A DNA stretch of 64,000 bases, from contig NZ_WYEU01000001.1 of assembly GCF_015143595.1 (NCBI RefSeq), positions 124,001-188,000 on the forward strand, written 5' to 3'. The notes below the pieces were generated by a model that ran no database searches, was not told where the DNA came from, and saw only the letters and a list, made by a program, of their open reading frames with translations. Each line of letters begins with the position of its first letter. Position 1 is the stretch's first letter. This DNA comes from Sneathiella sp. P13V-1. Lineage in GTDB: Bacteria; Pseudomonadota; Alphaproteobacteria; Sneathiellales; Sneathiellaceae. The position numbers and the translations under genes were made by a program. Below are positions 26,952 through 36,224 of this stretch, one piece after another.

Positions 26952-27449
26952 ATGCACCCAGACTTATTTGGTGAAAGCGGGGCGGAGTTTAGCGACTGCG
27001 GCGACTACCGTTATCGCCTTTGGCGTAAATGGGGGGACGGTAAATCCGTTGCCTTTTTAATGCTTAATCCATCCACCGCAGATGCCACGAAAAACGACCC
27101 AACCGTGGAACGCTGTCACCGGCGCGCTTTTGATATGGGATTTGAAGCGTTAGAGGTCATAAATTTATTTGCCTTTCGCGCGACCGACCCTGCTGATCTA
27201 AAAAAAGCCAGGAAGCCTATCGGACCTGACAATGATAGAGTTCTGGTAGAGACCTGCAAGAGAGTGGATATGGCGATATGCGCCTGGGGCGCACACGGCA
27301 CCCATTTGGATCGGGACAAGCAGGTTCGAGACTTACTTCGTAACAAAGGTATCGAAGTACATATCCTTGCCATGACAAAGTTTGACCAACCGCGGCACCC
27401 ATTGTATCTGTCATACAAAGAACAACCCGTCCCCTGGACAGAAATATAA
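26952..27449 (+). CDS. DUF1643 domain-containing protein
   Basis: A 165-residue protein of the DUF1643 family. The signature [36 protein letters not shown], then DMGFEALEVINLFAFRATDPADLKKA and WGAHGTHLDRD with W-G-x-x-G, are the conserved blocks of the family. Members are widespread cytosolic proteins of unknown function, often plasmid- or phage-linked. It is two bases downstream of the GST gene and ten before thymidine kinase, so a three-gene transcript is likely. No mobile-element sign surrounds it. Confidence 0.9.
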   Translation: MHPDLFGESGAEFSDCGDYRYRLWRKWGDGKSVAFLMLNPSTADATKNDPTVERCHRRAFDMGFEALEVINLFAFRATDPADLKKARKPIGPDNDRVLVETCKRVDMAICAWGAHGTHLDRDKQVRDLLRNKGIEVHILAMTKFDQPRHPLYLSYKEQPVPWTEI

Positions 27450-27458
27450 GACCGGACA

Positions 27459-28037
27459 ATGGCCAAACTCTATTTCTACTACTCGACGATGAATGCAGGA
27501 AAGTCGACCACCCTTCTGCAATCCAGCTTCAACTACGAAGAACGGGGCATGAAAACCCTTCTACTGACAGCTGCGTTTGATGACAGGTATGGGGTTGGGA
27601 AAATTGCCTCTCGCATCGGGTTGGAAGCGGACGCATTTCTTTTTTCAGAAGATACCGATGTCCTGAAACTCATCAGTAACGAAAAAGAAAACCGGCGTGT
27701 AGATTGTGTTTTGGTGGATGAAAGCCAATTCCTGTCTCGCGATCAGGTTTTTCAACTTTCCGAAGTGGCCGATAAACTGAAAATCCCTGTTCTATGTTAC
27801 GGCCTTCGCACTGATTTCCAAGGCAATCTATTTGAAGGTAGTCAACATTTGTTGGCGTGGGCAGACGAGCTAAAAGAGCTTAAAACCATTTGCCATTGCG
27901 GCCGCAAAGCCACCATGGTGATCCGTGTTGATGAAAGTGGGGAGCCTATTCGGCAAGGTGCACAGAAGGAAATTGGTGGGAATGACAGATATGTGGCCCT
28001 CTGCCGTCAACATTTCAAAGAAGCCAGTTACGAGTAG
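27459..28037 (+). CDS. tdk: Thymidine kinase
   Basis: A 192-residue type II thymidine kinase that phosphorylates thymidine with ATP in nucleoside salvage. P-loop STMNAGKST is at residues 9-17, the Walker B-like VLVDESQFL carries the catalytic Glu, and the structural zinc site includes CHCG near residue 145 plus the Cys in VALCRQHF close to the C-terminus. The thymidine-binding loop YGLRTDFQG and lasso [12 protein letters not shown] are present. Length is standard. Confidence 0.96.
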   Translation: MAKLYFYYSTMNAGKSTTLLQSSFNYEERGMKTLLLTAAFDDRYGVGKIASRIGLEADAFLFSEDTDVLKLISNEKENRRVDCVLVDESQFLSRDQVFQLSEVADKLKIPVLCYGLRTDFQGNLFEGSQHLLAWADELKELKTICHCGRKATMVIRVDESGEPIRQGAQKEIGGNDRYVALCRQHFKEASYE

Positions 28038-28038
28038 T

Positions 28039-28425
28039 TCAATTACTGCTTCTGCACGCAAAAAAACCGGCGACAACTAAGAAAAACCAACCACCAATCA
28101 TGATCACGCCTCCTGTTGGCGTCACCAAGGGGATCAACACCTCACCTGTCCAGGACAGATAATAAAGAGATCCTGAGAAAAGCAGTGTACCCAAGCTCAA
28201 CGCGAGCCCTGCAAGTTTCGCAAAAAACAAACTGTATTTCTGTGCAACAAAGCACCCAATCAAACCTGCGATACTATAAAACTGATACGATACTGCCATC
28301 TCATGACGGGCAATATCCCCTCCGTTCGCCGCTACGATATGGGAACCAACGGCCCCTAAAATCACACCTGCAGCTCCAAATAAAGCAGCGATCAACAGCC
28401 AAGGATTTCGCATTAGAAACTCCAT
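28039..28425 (-). CDS. DUF423 family membrane protein (YgdD-like)
   Basis: A 128-residue inner-membrane protein with four predicted helices. The pattern LFGAAGVILGAVGSH, HEMAVSYQFYSIAGLIG, then LGTLLFSGSLYYLSWTG and VTPTGGVIMIGGWFFLVVAG is that of DUF423, a small-membrane-protein family of unknown function. It starts at ATG 28425 or four codons later. It is one base from the convergent tdk stop and sits directly after the terminator of the neighbouring acyl-CoA dehydrogenase gene. Confidence 0.9.
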   Translation of the reverse strand: MEFLMRNPWLLIAALFGAAGVILGAVGSHIVAANGGDIARHEMAVSYQFYSIAGLIGCFVAQKYSLFFAKLAGLALSLGTLLFSGSLYYLSWTGEVLIPLVTPTGGVIMIGGWFFLVVAGFFACRSSN

Positions 28426-28431
28426 AAAAAA

Positions 28432-28456
28432 AGCCGGAGAAAATCTCCGGCTTTTA
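28432..28456 (-). terminator. Rho-independent terminator after the acyl-CoA dehydrogenase pair
   Basis: A nine-base perfect stem AGCCGGAGA/TCTCCGGCT with loop AAA (28441-28443). On the minus strand it is followed by a run of T, and it lies 24 bases after the acyl-CoA dehydrogenase stop. Confidence 0.85.
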
Positions 28457-28475
28457 GGTAATTCAAACCAGTTAC

Positions 28476-29609
28476 TTATGACAAGGCTGAAAAACGATTG
28501 AGATGGTAGTCTGTGTTACCAAACAGCATTTCGATTGTGGACAGGCGCTTGAAATAGTGGCCGATGGAATATTCATCTGTCATACCCATACCACCATGCA
28601 ACTGCACAGATTGTTGGCCTACAAATTTACAGGCTTTACCGATCTGTGATTTCGCCGCAGAAACCGCACGTTTGGTATCGTTTTCGTATCCCAGATCCAG
28701 TTTCATCGCCGCCATATCAGACATGGATTTGGACTGCTCCGCTTCCATATACATGTCCACCATACGGTGTTGCAGAACCTGGAATTTACCGATCGGAATA
28801 CCGAACTGCTTACGTGTTTTCAAATATTCATTTGTGATGTCGTTGGCTGCAGCCATTGCACCAACGGCTTCGGCACAAAGAGCCCCAATAGCGCGGTCCG
28901 TAATCTTTTCGATCACTGGCGCGGCAGCACCTTCGGCACCGAGCAGCGCATCCGCACCCACAGAAACATTTTCAAGACGGATATCAGCTGCACGCTGCCC
29001 ATCAACCGTACGATAGGCGCGTACATCCATACCTGCGGCTTCACGGTCGACAACAAACAGGGAAATACCGTCTGCATCGCGGCTTTCACCAGAAGTGCGT
29101 GCTGAGATAACAATCTTGTCTGCTGTGCCACCGTGATAGACAACTGATTTTGTTCCGTTCAGAACATAACCGTCACCAGATTTGGAGGCAGTTGTTTCAA
29201 CGTCGTTCAGGTTGAAACGGGATTGTGGTTCCGCGTAAGCGAAAGCCAGCATTGTTTGGCCTTCGATAACAGAAGGAATGATGCTTTCGATTTGCTCTTC
29301 TGAGCCCGCTTCCGCGATCAACGCTCCGCCGAGAAGAACGGTGGATACAAATGGCTCCAGCACCAGACCACGGCCCATACTTTCCATCATGATCATTGTT
29401 TCAACGGCACCGCCGCCAAAACCACCAACTTCCTCAGGGAAAGCCATTCCGAGCCAACCAAGCTCTGCCATTGTTTTCCAATGGTCACGGCTAAAACCTA
29501 ATTCCGTCTGGGACAACTTCAGGCGATCATCAGGGCTGTAGTTGTCCTGTACGAAACGATCCACACTGTCTTTCAGCAGGACCTGCTCTTCAGAGAGTTC
29601 AAAATCCAT
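28476..29609 (-). CDS. Acyl-CoA dehydrogenase, small/beta-type subunit of a heteromeric enzyme
   Basis: A 377-residue acyl-CoA dehydrogenase fold. The FAD-contact motif R266-KQFG is intact in TRKQFGIPIGKFQVLQHRM, but the catalytic Glu is absent at both known positions: KITDRAIG has Asp238 where long/isovaleryl-type enzymes have Glu, and the C-terminal MLFGNTDYHLNR lacks the YEG Glu. The upstream partner gene shows the opposite pattern, which fits the obligate two-subunit dehydrogenases (PimC/PimD, ChsE-like). It is 12 bp downstream of the partner. Substrate unknown; a dicarboxyl or long acyl-CoA is likely. Confidence 0.88.
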   Translation of the reverse strand: MDFELSEEQVLLKDSVDRFVQDNYSPDDRLKLSQTELGFSRDHWKTMAELGWLGMAFPEEVGGFGGGAVETMIMMESMGRGLVLEPFVSTVLLGGALIAEAGSEEQIESIIPSVIEGQTMLAFAYAEPQSRFNLNDVETTASKSGDGYVLNGTKSVVYHGGTADKIVISARTSGESRDADGISLFVVDREAAGMDVRAYRTVDGQRAADIRLENVSVGADALLGAEGAAAPVIEKITDRAIGALCAEAVGAMAAANDITNEYLKTRKQFGIPIGKFQVLQHRMVDMYMEAEQSKSMSDMAAMKLDLGYENDTKRAVSAAKSQIGKACKFVGQQSVQLHGGMGMTDEYSIGHYFKRLSTIEMLFGNTDYHLNRFSALS

Positions 29610-29621
29610 TTTTATTATTCC

Positions 29622-30818
29622 TTATAATCCCAGAACCATCTTGGAGATGATATTTCGTTGAATTTCGTTACTGCCACCATAAATCGAAGCGGCGCGCAGG
29701 TACAGATGTTCTGCCATTGGGCCGTTCGCATAATCAGGGGCAAAGTTCTGATCATTTCGCCCTTCGCGAATTTCCTGCGATTCATAAGCTGCGCCATAGA
29801 GGCCCAGCGCTTCCACAGAAAGTTCTGTCAGAGCCTGTTGAATATCTGATCCCTTAATTTTCAGCATGGAAGGCTCTGCGGTTAGAGGCTCCCCTTTTTG
29901 GATGCGGGACAGCATACGAAGTTCCGTATATTCCAGCGCCATCAGATCTACATCAATCTGGTTGAGCTTGCGCATGAAATCTGCGTCATCCTGAAGCAGG
30001 CCACCACTCACCCGCTGGGACGCTGCGATATCACGTAGCTTTTTCACTTTCAGTTTAGACTGCGAAATACGGGCAATACTTGTCCGCTCATTGCCAAGCA
30101 GGAACTTAGCGTATGTCCAACCCTTGTTTTCTTCTCCGATACGGTTCTTAACTGGGACACGCACATCATCAAAGAACACTTCGTTCAAAGTATGCTCTGT
30201 ATCCAGACCAATAATTGGTTTAAGCGTGATCCCCGGCGTCTTCATATCGATCAGCAAGAAGGAAATTCCTTCCTGTTGCTTCACGTTTGAATCAGTTCTG
30301 ACAAGACAGAAGATCATATCCGCGTGCTGGGCATGGGAAGTCCAGATTTTCTGCCCATTGACGATATAGTCATCCCCATCGCGAACGGCTTTGGTCTGCA
30401 AGGAGGCAAGGTCTGATCCGGAACCTGGCTCTGAATAGCCCTGACACCACCAGTCGTCTGAATTCAGAATACGTGGTAGATACAGGTCTTTTTGCTCCTG
30501 ATTACCAAAGGTGTAGATAACAGGGCCCACCATATTGATGCCAAACGGGATCGGAGGTGGCGCGGATGCACGGCCAAGCTCCTGCGAGAAGATATACTTC
30601 TGCGTTGCGGTCCAGCCGGTTCCGCCATACTCAACAGGCCAGCCTGGTGCCAGCCATCCTTTTTCATTTAGAATTCTCTGCCAACGAACCTGGCCTTCTT
30701 TTGTGAAATGCAAGCCGCGCTCATAGCGGTCTTTCACATCTGCTGGCAGGTTCTTTTCAAGGAAGTCCCTGACCTCCGCCTGAAAGGCCAGTTCTTCGTC
30801 AGTAAATGACAAGTCCAT
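29622..30818 (-). CDS. Acyl-CoA dehydrogenase, large/alpha-type subunit of a heteromeric enzyme
   Basis: A 398-residue acyl-CoA dehydrogenase-fold protein. It has GYSEPGSGSDLASLQTKA and the catalytic-type Glu244 in LLGNERTSIAR, with a C-terminal IYGGSNEIQRNII. However, the segment that should hold the FAD-binding R-x-x-FG motif reads DIAASQRVSGGLLQDDADFM, so this contact is missing. Combined with the next gene, which has that motif but no Glu, the two would form one alpha2beta2 enzyme like pimeloyl-CoA dehydrogenase large/small subunits. Start at MDLSFT (30818) follows GGAG; the ATG five codons earlier (30833) is possible. Confidence 0.88.
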   Translation of the reverse strand: MDLSFTDEELAFQAEVRDFLEKNLPADVKDRYERGLHFTKEGQVRWQRILNEKGWLAPGWPVEYGGTGWTATQKYIFSQELGRASAPPPIPFGINMVGPVIYTFGNQEQKDLYLPRILNSDDWWCQGYSEPGSGSDLASLQTKAVRDGDDYIVNGQKIWTSHAQHADMIFCLVRTDSNVKQQEGISFLLIDMKTPGITLKPIIGLDTEHTLNEVFFDDVRVPVKNRIGEENKGWTYAKFLLGNERTSIARISQSKLKVKKLRDIAASQRVSGGLLQDDADFMRKLNQIDVDLMALEYTELRMLSRIQKGEPLTAEPSMLKIKGSDIQQALTELSVEALGLYGAAYESQEIREGRNDQNFAPDYANGPMAEHLYLRAASIYGGSNEIQRNIISKMVLGL

Positions 30819-30963
30819 TTGGGGTTTCTCCATTATTTTTCAGGACATCTTACGCGTCCATTCCAACATATGCTAGGCTCTGTCAAATTAATTTGCAAGC
30901 TCAGCTTTTTCACATAAAGCCCACAAAACTGCCTAAGCCGCAAAATCGGCAATAACGCTACGT

Positions 30964-32562
30964 CTATTTGGAATTTCCCGTATATACCTGATAACTTGCT
31001 GTTCCATCACGCTTGATTTGCGGAATAAGGGCCGTCTCCCAATCCAGATATTCCTGCATTCGCTCACGAATCTTGTCCCGGTTGTCGTAGGGCTTATACC
31101 AGATATCTTCTGCCTCACTTAGCATATGGCCATCCCCCTCTTCCATACGATATCCAGCTTCCTCCCACGCACTATTACCCCCTTGCAGAACTCTTACGAT
31201 GAGTTGCGGATTGTATGAGGCAAGTTCCGGGGCAGCCAAATGTGCGAGCCTCTCATCATCGGCCGTTAAGATAATCATACCTACAGGCGGCAAGAAACGG
31301 ATAGCATTTTCAAGCCGGGAGCGAATGGCCCAGCTAGCCCCGGGGATATGTTCTTTTCGATAGGAGAGTGATGTGGAAAGATCAATCAAGGCGACAGGTT
31401 GACCTGAGCTTAGGACTGCATCCAATTCGGGCGCCGTGACTTCATGATATATCGGCGCTTCAAATCCACTTTCCTTACCATGTGATGCTGGATTTCCAAC
31501 AGATGGTTTTAAAAGATAAACATCCTTCCACCCCATCTGCTTTAGCCATGAGGCTGTCATGATCGCGCGAACCTTTTGATCATCGTATAAAATGATCCGC
31601 GCATTTTTCACTCCCACATATTCATCTGTGGCCTGAACAAGTTGCCCCCCCGGCGCATGTGCCCCGCCTTTAGGATGTGAAGTCAGATATTCCTCTTCCG
31701 TCCTAACGTCTAAAAGAAATATGGATTTAGTATTTTCCCCGCGCATTTTCACATACTGATCGTAATCCACCCACTGCAATGCAAGTTGCTCTGCCAGTTT
31801 CAAAACCCCTTCCATAGATTTTGCTACCGCAGGAGCAGAAGGAGCAGCAGCAACGCGCTCTGCGCCACGTTCCGTTTTATTCCCTGCCAAATACCACCCC
31901 ATTGTGCCATCTTTCAGCGCCATAACAGGATTTTTCACCCCGGCATTTATGAGTGACTGTGCCCCAATGATACTGCGTGTTCGGCCTGCGCAGTTCACGA
32001 CGATGGGTGTTGTTTCATCTGTGACATGTTCATGGATACGATAAGCGAGCTCCGCCCCTGGCATATCCACACCACCAGGGATTGCCATTCGGTGATATTC
32101 TCCATAAGGGCGGCTATCAAAAATCTTGATCTCTTCCCCTGCATCCAATCTGGATTTCAGCTCTTCAGCAGTAATATGTGGGGTTCCACATTCATGCTCC
32201 ACCACTTCACCAAAGGCTTTGCTCGGCACATTTACGCCAGAGAAAATCTCAAGCCCCGCGGCGTGCCACCCCATCACTCCGCCTTCAAGAATGCGGATAT
32301 TTTCATATCCAAATTCTAGCAATTTTGAAGAGGCTCTCTCAGCCAATCTCTCCCCATCTCCTTGATCCTGAAGCACGATCTGAACCGATTTTCGTGGCAA
32401 TAATCTTTCCACATCCAATTCCAACCCGCTTAAAGGGAGGGGCGTTGCAAACAAAGGATGTCCTTGCGCATGGATGCCATGCTCCCGAACATCAAGAAAT
32501 GCAATTTCCTCTTCCGATGTGAGAAGAGAATAAAGATCTTGGGGAGTAATTGTTGAAACCAT
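30964..32562 (-). CDS. Multi-domain rhodanese-like protein (four tandem domains, one active site)
   Basis: A 532-residue protein made of four consecutive rhodanese-homology domains (about 4-105, 128-235, 260-370 and 385-490). Only the second has the catalytic Cys (VVNCAGRTRS, Cys191); the other three have Asp or Gln in the loop (LQDQGDGER, LYDDQKVRA, LTADDERLA) and should be inactive or binding modules. The active domain would transfer sulfane sulfur. It overlaps the upstream cysteine-dioxygenase-like gene (TGATG), so they are translationally coupled and probably act together on thiols. Start is the ATG at 32562. Confidence 0.9.
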   Translation of the reverse strand: MVSTITPQDLYSLLTSEEEIAFLDVREHGIHAQGHPLFATPLPLSGLELDVERLLPRKSVQIVLQDQGDGERLAERASSKLLEFGYENIRILEGGVMGWHAAGLEIFSGVNVPSKAFGEVVEHECGTPHITAEELKSRLDAGEEIKIFDSRPYGEYHRMAIPGGVDMPGAELAYRIHEHVTDETTPIVVNCAGRTRSIIGAQSLINAGVKNPVMALKDGTMGWYLAGNKTERGAERVAAAPSAPAVAKSMEGVLKLAEQLALQWVDYDQYVKMRGENTKSIFLLDVRTEEEYLTSHPKGGAHAPGGQLVQATDEYVGVKNARIILYDDQKVRAIMTASWLKQMGWKDVYLLKPSVGNPASHGKESGFEAPIYHEVTAPELDAVLSSGQPVALIDLSTSLSYRKEHIPGASWAIRSRLENAIRFLPPVGMIILTADDERLAHLAAPELASYNPQLIVRVLQGGNSAWEEAGYRMEEGDGHMLSEAEDIWYKPYDNRDKIRERMQEYLDWETALIPQIKRDGTASYQVYTGNSK

Positions 32563-33143
32563 CAAAAGCGACCTTCACGAATATCAGTATGCGCAGGGAA
32601 TGTACGCCATTCTTTATTGGGCTCACTCCAATAGTTCCTACCGGGTACCTGTTCCAGCGCACGACCATACATATGGAAATTTAGAACGGGTCCACCCTCT
32701 TTAATATGAATGCTATGAAGATCATTTGGAAGTAGCGCAACACCGGTTCCGTCTTCAACAACTGCTCCGCCCGTTTGAGCAACACCATCCTCCGTCTTTT
32801 TGTAGAAGCGATTTTCTTCTTCTCCAATTAGTCCAACGATAACGGCCCAGGTGGTATGATCGTGAGGCGGAGCGTCCACTTTCCCGTTGGCAACATTGGC
32901 ATAAAGCGCAAAGCCATAATTATCATCCTCTGAAAGCCGATAAAGACAACTACGCCTCTTGCTGTCTGCTGCAGGCGGCGGGAAATCATCCAGCGAAAAC
33001 AGATCCTTGTGGGCCGCCAGCTTGACAAGAAGGTCTTTCACTTGCTCCAACATTGAGAGATCCGGCGTACTGTTTCCTACCAGATCTCTAATCCTATCCA
33101 CATGCTCTTTGATAACTTCTTGTCTTTTTGCAACCACGTCCAT
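32562..33143 (-). CDS. Cysteine dioxygenase family cupin protein
   Basis: A 193-residue cupin-fold thiol dioxygenase. The iron-binding trio is seen in APPHDHTTWAVI (His94, His96) and in LPNDLHSIHI (His143), plus an Arg-rich N-terminal part; the HxH without Glu fits the 3-His thiol dioxygenases. Reactions in the family are cysteine to cysteinesulfinate or 3-mercaptopropionate to its sulfinate. I see no clear Cys-Tyr crosslink pair, which suggests a bacterial 3-mercaptopropionate- or broad-type enzyme, but this is inference. Its stop overlaps the rhodanese start by one base. Confidence 0.85.
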   Translation of the reverse strand: MDVVAKRQEVIKEHVDRIRDLVGNSTPDLSMLEQVKDLLVKLAAHKDLFSLDDFPPPAADSKRRSCLYRLSEDDNYGFALYANVANGKVDAPPHDHTTWAVIVGLIGEEENRFYKKTEDGVAQTGGAVVEDGTGVALLPNDLHSIHIKEGGPVLNFHMYGRALEQVPGRNYWSEPNKEWRTFPAHTDIREGRF

Positions 33144-33289
33144 GGCAGCCTCCCGGATGAGTTGTTTTTCTACAGTTTACCGCCCAAAAACACAGGGGCA
33201 ACCTGTAAAATCATACTTTACATAGCCTTGTCGAATAAGGTAGAGCCGTCACAACACATATGAATTAAAAAGATAGAGGTGTACGCCCC

Positions 33290-34717
33290 ATGTTTATTAA
33301 TGGTCAATGGTGTGAAGCAAAAGACGGCTCTCGTTTCGATGTAACAAACCCTGCAAATGGGGATGTGATCGGCAATGTTCCAAACGGCGGAAAAGCGGAA
33401 GTCCAGGAAGCGATTGATGCGGCGGCTGAAGCCTTTAAAACATGGTCCAAAACCACAGCGTATCAGCGTTCTGCATTCCTTTATCGGGCTTATAACCTGA
33501 TGATCGAAAAGAAAGAACATCTGGCGGTCACCATGACAACTGAACAGGGCAAACCGCTAAAAGCAGCCCGCAATGAAGTTCAGTATGGTGCAGACTTCCT
33601 TCTTTGGTACGCAGAAGAAGCAAAACGCATCTATGGGGAAACACTCCCTGCCCCGCGCGGTGATCAGCGATTTATGGTGCAGCAGCACCCTGTTGGTGTT
33701 GTTGGTGCCATCACCCCATGGAACTATCCAATTTCAATGATCACCCGCAAAATCGGCCCGGCATTGGCCGCCGGCTGTACTGTGGTGATGAAACCGGCCG
33801 AATCCACCCCGCTTTGTGCCGTGGAAATGTTCAAGATCTTTGAAGAAGCTGGTCTTCCGGCAGGTGTCGTCAATCTGGTAACCGCAGAAAAGCCAGCTGC
33901 AATTGGTGAAGAATTCACCAGCAATCCAAAGATTGCTAAACTGACATTCACAGGCTCCACAGGTGTTGGCAAGATGCTAAACCAGGCCGCAGCTGCCAAC
34001 ATGAAACGCGTTTCCATGGAACTTGGTGGTCACGCGCCCTTCATCGTCTTCGAAGATGCAGATCCAGAACATGCAGCCAAAGGTGTGTCACTGGTGAAAT
34101 TCCTGAACACAGGTCAGGCTTGCATTAGCCCGAACCGCATCTTCGTTCATAAATCCATTGCTGAGCCATTCATCGAGACACTGGAAGCGCGCGTTCGCAA
34201 AATGCGCGGCGGCAATGGCATGGAAGACGGCATCAGCATTGGCCCACTTGTGGGACCGGGCGCTGTTGACAAGGTCGAACGTCAAGTAAATGACGCCGTT
34301 GAAAAAGGTGCGCGCCTGATTTGTGGTGGTCACCGTATGCTTGATAACGGCCTTGATAAAGGTCACTTCTACGCACCGACAGTTCTTGCGGATGTCACAG
34401 AAGATATGCTGATTTACCGTGAAGAAACCTTTGGTCCAGTGGCTCCGGTTCTCACTTTCGAAAGCGAAGACGAAGTACTGGAGAAAGCCAACGACACGAA
34501 TTACGGTTTGGCAGCTTATATCTACACACCAAATATCGGCCGCGCCTTCCGTATGTTCGAAGGCCTGAAGTTCGGTATTATTGGTATCAATGACATCAAC
34601 CCAACGGCCGCAGCTGCCCCATTTGGTGGCATGAAAGAAAGCGGTCTTGGGCGTGAGGGCGGTCACGAAGGTATCGCTGAATATCTCGAAACCAAATTGG
34701 GTGGTTTCTCTATCTGA
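33290..34717 (+). CDS. gabD: NAD(P)-dependent succinate-semialdehyde dehydrogenase-like aldehyde dehydrogenase
   Basis: A 475-residue aldehyde dehydrogenase. Catalytic Cys278 is in FLNTGQACISPNR, the general base Glu244 in VSMELGGHAPFIV, and the coenzyme loop FTGSTGVGK is at about 220-228. The overall pattern is that of the GabD/SSDH class (ITPWNYPISMITRKIGPALAAG and the C-terminal INDINPTAAAAPFGGMKESGLGREGGHEGI). It would oxidise succinic semialdehyde or a similar aldehyde to the acid, feeding the TCA cycle. No GABA transaminase is next to it, so the native aldehyde is open. It is followed closely by an M20 peptidase. Confidence 0.9.
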   Translation: MFINGQWCEAKDGSRFDVTNPANGDVIGNVPNGGKAEVQEAIDAAAEAFKTWSKTTAYQRSAFLYRAYNLMIEKKEHLAVTMTTEQGKPLKAARNEVQYGADFLLWYAEEAKRIYGETLPAPRGDQRFMVQQHPVGVVGAITPWNYPISMITRKIGPALAAGCTVVMKPAESTPLCAVEMFKIFEEAGLPAGVVNLVTAEKPAAIGEEFTSNPKIAKLTFTGSTGVGKMLNQAAAANMKRVSMELGGHAPFIVFEDADPEHAAKGVSLVKFLNTGQACISPNRIFVHKSIAEPFIETLEARVRKMRGGNGMEDGISIGPLVGPGAVDKVERQVNDAVEKGARLICGGHRMLDNGLDKGHFYAPTVLADVTEDMLIYREETFGPVAPVLTFESEDEVLEKANDTNYGLAAYIYTPNIGRAFRMFEGLKFGIIGINDINPTAAAAPFGGMKESGLGREGGHEGIAEYLETKLGGFSI

Positions 34718-34760
34718 TAAAGCAGTTTACACTACCTCCAAAAGAAAACTGGGGGCTAAA

Positions 34761-36221
34761 TTGCTAAAAAAAATCGGATTACTACTATTTCTGGTGATCG
34801 TGGCGCTTGTCGGCACGGTCGCCTTTAAAACCTTCACAAATAACCCTGAAGAAAAAACCAACACGGCGATCACAAAAGCTGTGATCGACAAACAAGGTGC
34901 CGCGGAGCGCTTGAGCGAAGCTGTCACTTACAAAACAATTTCCTGGTCGCGAGAAGCCCCTGTTGAGGTGGCCGAATTTGAAAAACTCCACGCGCTAATC
35001 GACAGATCATATCCAAACGTCGCCTCAAAATTGGAAAAGCAGATCATTGGTGGTCACAGCCTTCTTTATAAATGGGAAGGAACGGATCCAAGCCTGCCTG
35101 CGGCCATCCTGATGGGCCATATGGATGTTGTTCCTGTTGAAGAAGGAACCGAGCAAAACTGGACCCATCCCCCCTTCTCAGGAAAAATTGCCAATGGTGC
35201 TATTTGGGGACGCGGGACATTGGACGACAAACTCTCTGTCCTTGCAACGTTGGAAGCTGCCGAATATCAACTGTCCAAAGGGTATCAGCCAAAGCGTACC
35301 TTCTATTTTGCCTTTGGACATGATGAAGAAGTTGGTGGTGAAAATGGCGCTGGCAATATTGCCAAGCTCCTGACCGAACAAGGTGTCAAAGTTGCTTTCA
35401 CACTGGACGAAGGCATGGTTGTTGTTCAAGGCATCATGCCGGGTGTAGAAGAGCCCATTGCCTTTATCGCCCTCGCGGAAAAAGGCTACCTGACACTGGA
35501 ACTTACCGCAAAGGCGGAAGGTGGGCATTCATCAATTCCACCAAAACAAACCGCTGTGGGGAAAATCTCCCGTGCGATCGCGAGGCTGGAAGAAAATCGT
35601 CTTCCCGCGGCACTTCGCCGACCTGTTTCAGATATGTTTGATGCCTTGGCCCCTTATATGCCAACCAGCCTGAAAGCAGTGATTTCAAATCGATGGTTAC
35701 TGGAACCTGTATTGGTTGGACAGTTGGGTAAGGGCGGCGCAACGAATGCCATGGTCCGCACCACAACAGCGGCCACAATTATTGAAGGCGGCACGAAAGA
35801 TAACGTCTTGCCTTCAACCGCGAAGGCCACCGTTAATTTCCGTATTTTGCCTGGAACAACAATTCAAGGCGTCATTGATCATGTGACGTCGGTTGTAGAT
35901 GATGAAGACATTTCTGTCGCTGTGAAGCAAGGAAACGAGCCTTCCAAAGTATCCGCCCATGACCATGAAAGTTACCACCATATCAGCAAAACTATCGGCG
36001 AAGTGTTGCCTGACGTACTGGTCTCTCCCGGTTTGATGCTGGCGGGTTCAGACAGTAAACACTACGAAGAACTGGCGGAAAACAACTATCGCTTCATTCC
36101 GATGCGCTTCGGTCCGGACGATCTGGGCCGCATCCACGGCACGAACGAGCGGATCATGATCGACAACTATGAAGAAATCATTCAGTTCTATATCCGCCTG
36201 ATGGAAAATGTAGGCGGATAA
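34761..36221 (+). CDS. Membrane-anchored M20 family metallopeptidase
   Basis: A 486-residue M20-type zinc peptidase/deacylase. It has an N-terminal transmembrane anchor (LLKKIGLLLFLVIVALVGTVAF), placing the catalytic domain outside the cytoplasm. Metal ligands are visible in LMGHMDVVPVE (His), RGTLDDK (Asp), FGHDEEVGGENG (Glu-Glu) and near HYEELAEN toward the C-terminus. The architecture resembles the PM20D1/carboxypeptidase Ss1-like class (N-acyl amino-acid hydrolases). I start at TTG 34761, five bases after GGGGG; a frame extends back to 34647, overlapping the gabD end, without a better start. About 44 bp follow the gabD stop. Confidence 0.85.
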   Translation: MLKKIGLLLFLVIVALVGTVAFKTFTNNPEEKTNTAITKAVIDKQGAAERLSEAVTYKTISWSREAPVEVAEFEKLHALIDRSYPNVASKLEKQIIGGHSLLYKWEGTDPSLPAAILMGHMDVVPVEEGTEQNWTHPPFSGKIANGAIWGRGTLDDKLSVLATLEAAEYQLSKGYQPKRTFYFAFGHDEEVGGENGAGNIAKLLTEQGVKVAFTLDEGMVVVQGIMPGVEEPIAFIALAEKGYLTLELTAKAEGGHSSIPPKQTAVGKISRAIARLEENRLPAALRRPVSDMFDALAPYMPTSLKAVISNRWLLEPVLVGQLGKGGATNAMVRTTTAATIIEGGTKDNVLPSTAKATVNFRILPGTTIQGVIDHVTSVVDDEDISVAVKQGNEPSKVSAHDHESYHHISKTIGEVLPDVLVSPGLMLAGSDSKHYEELAENNYRFIPMRFGPDDLGRIHGTNERIMIDNYEEIIQFYIRLMENVGG

Positions 36222-36224
36222 GCC

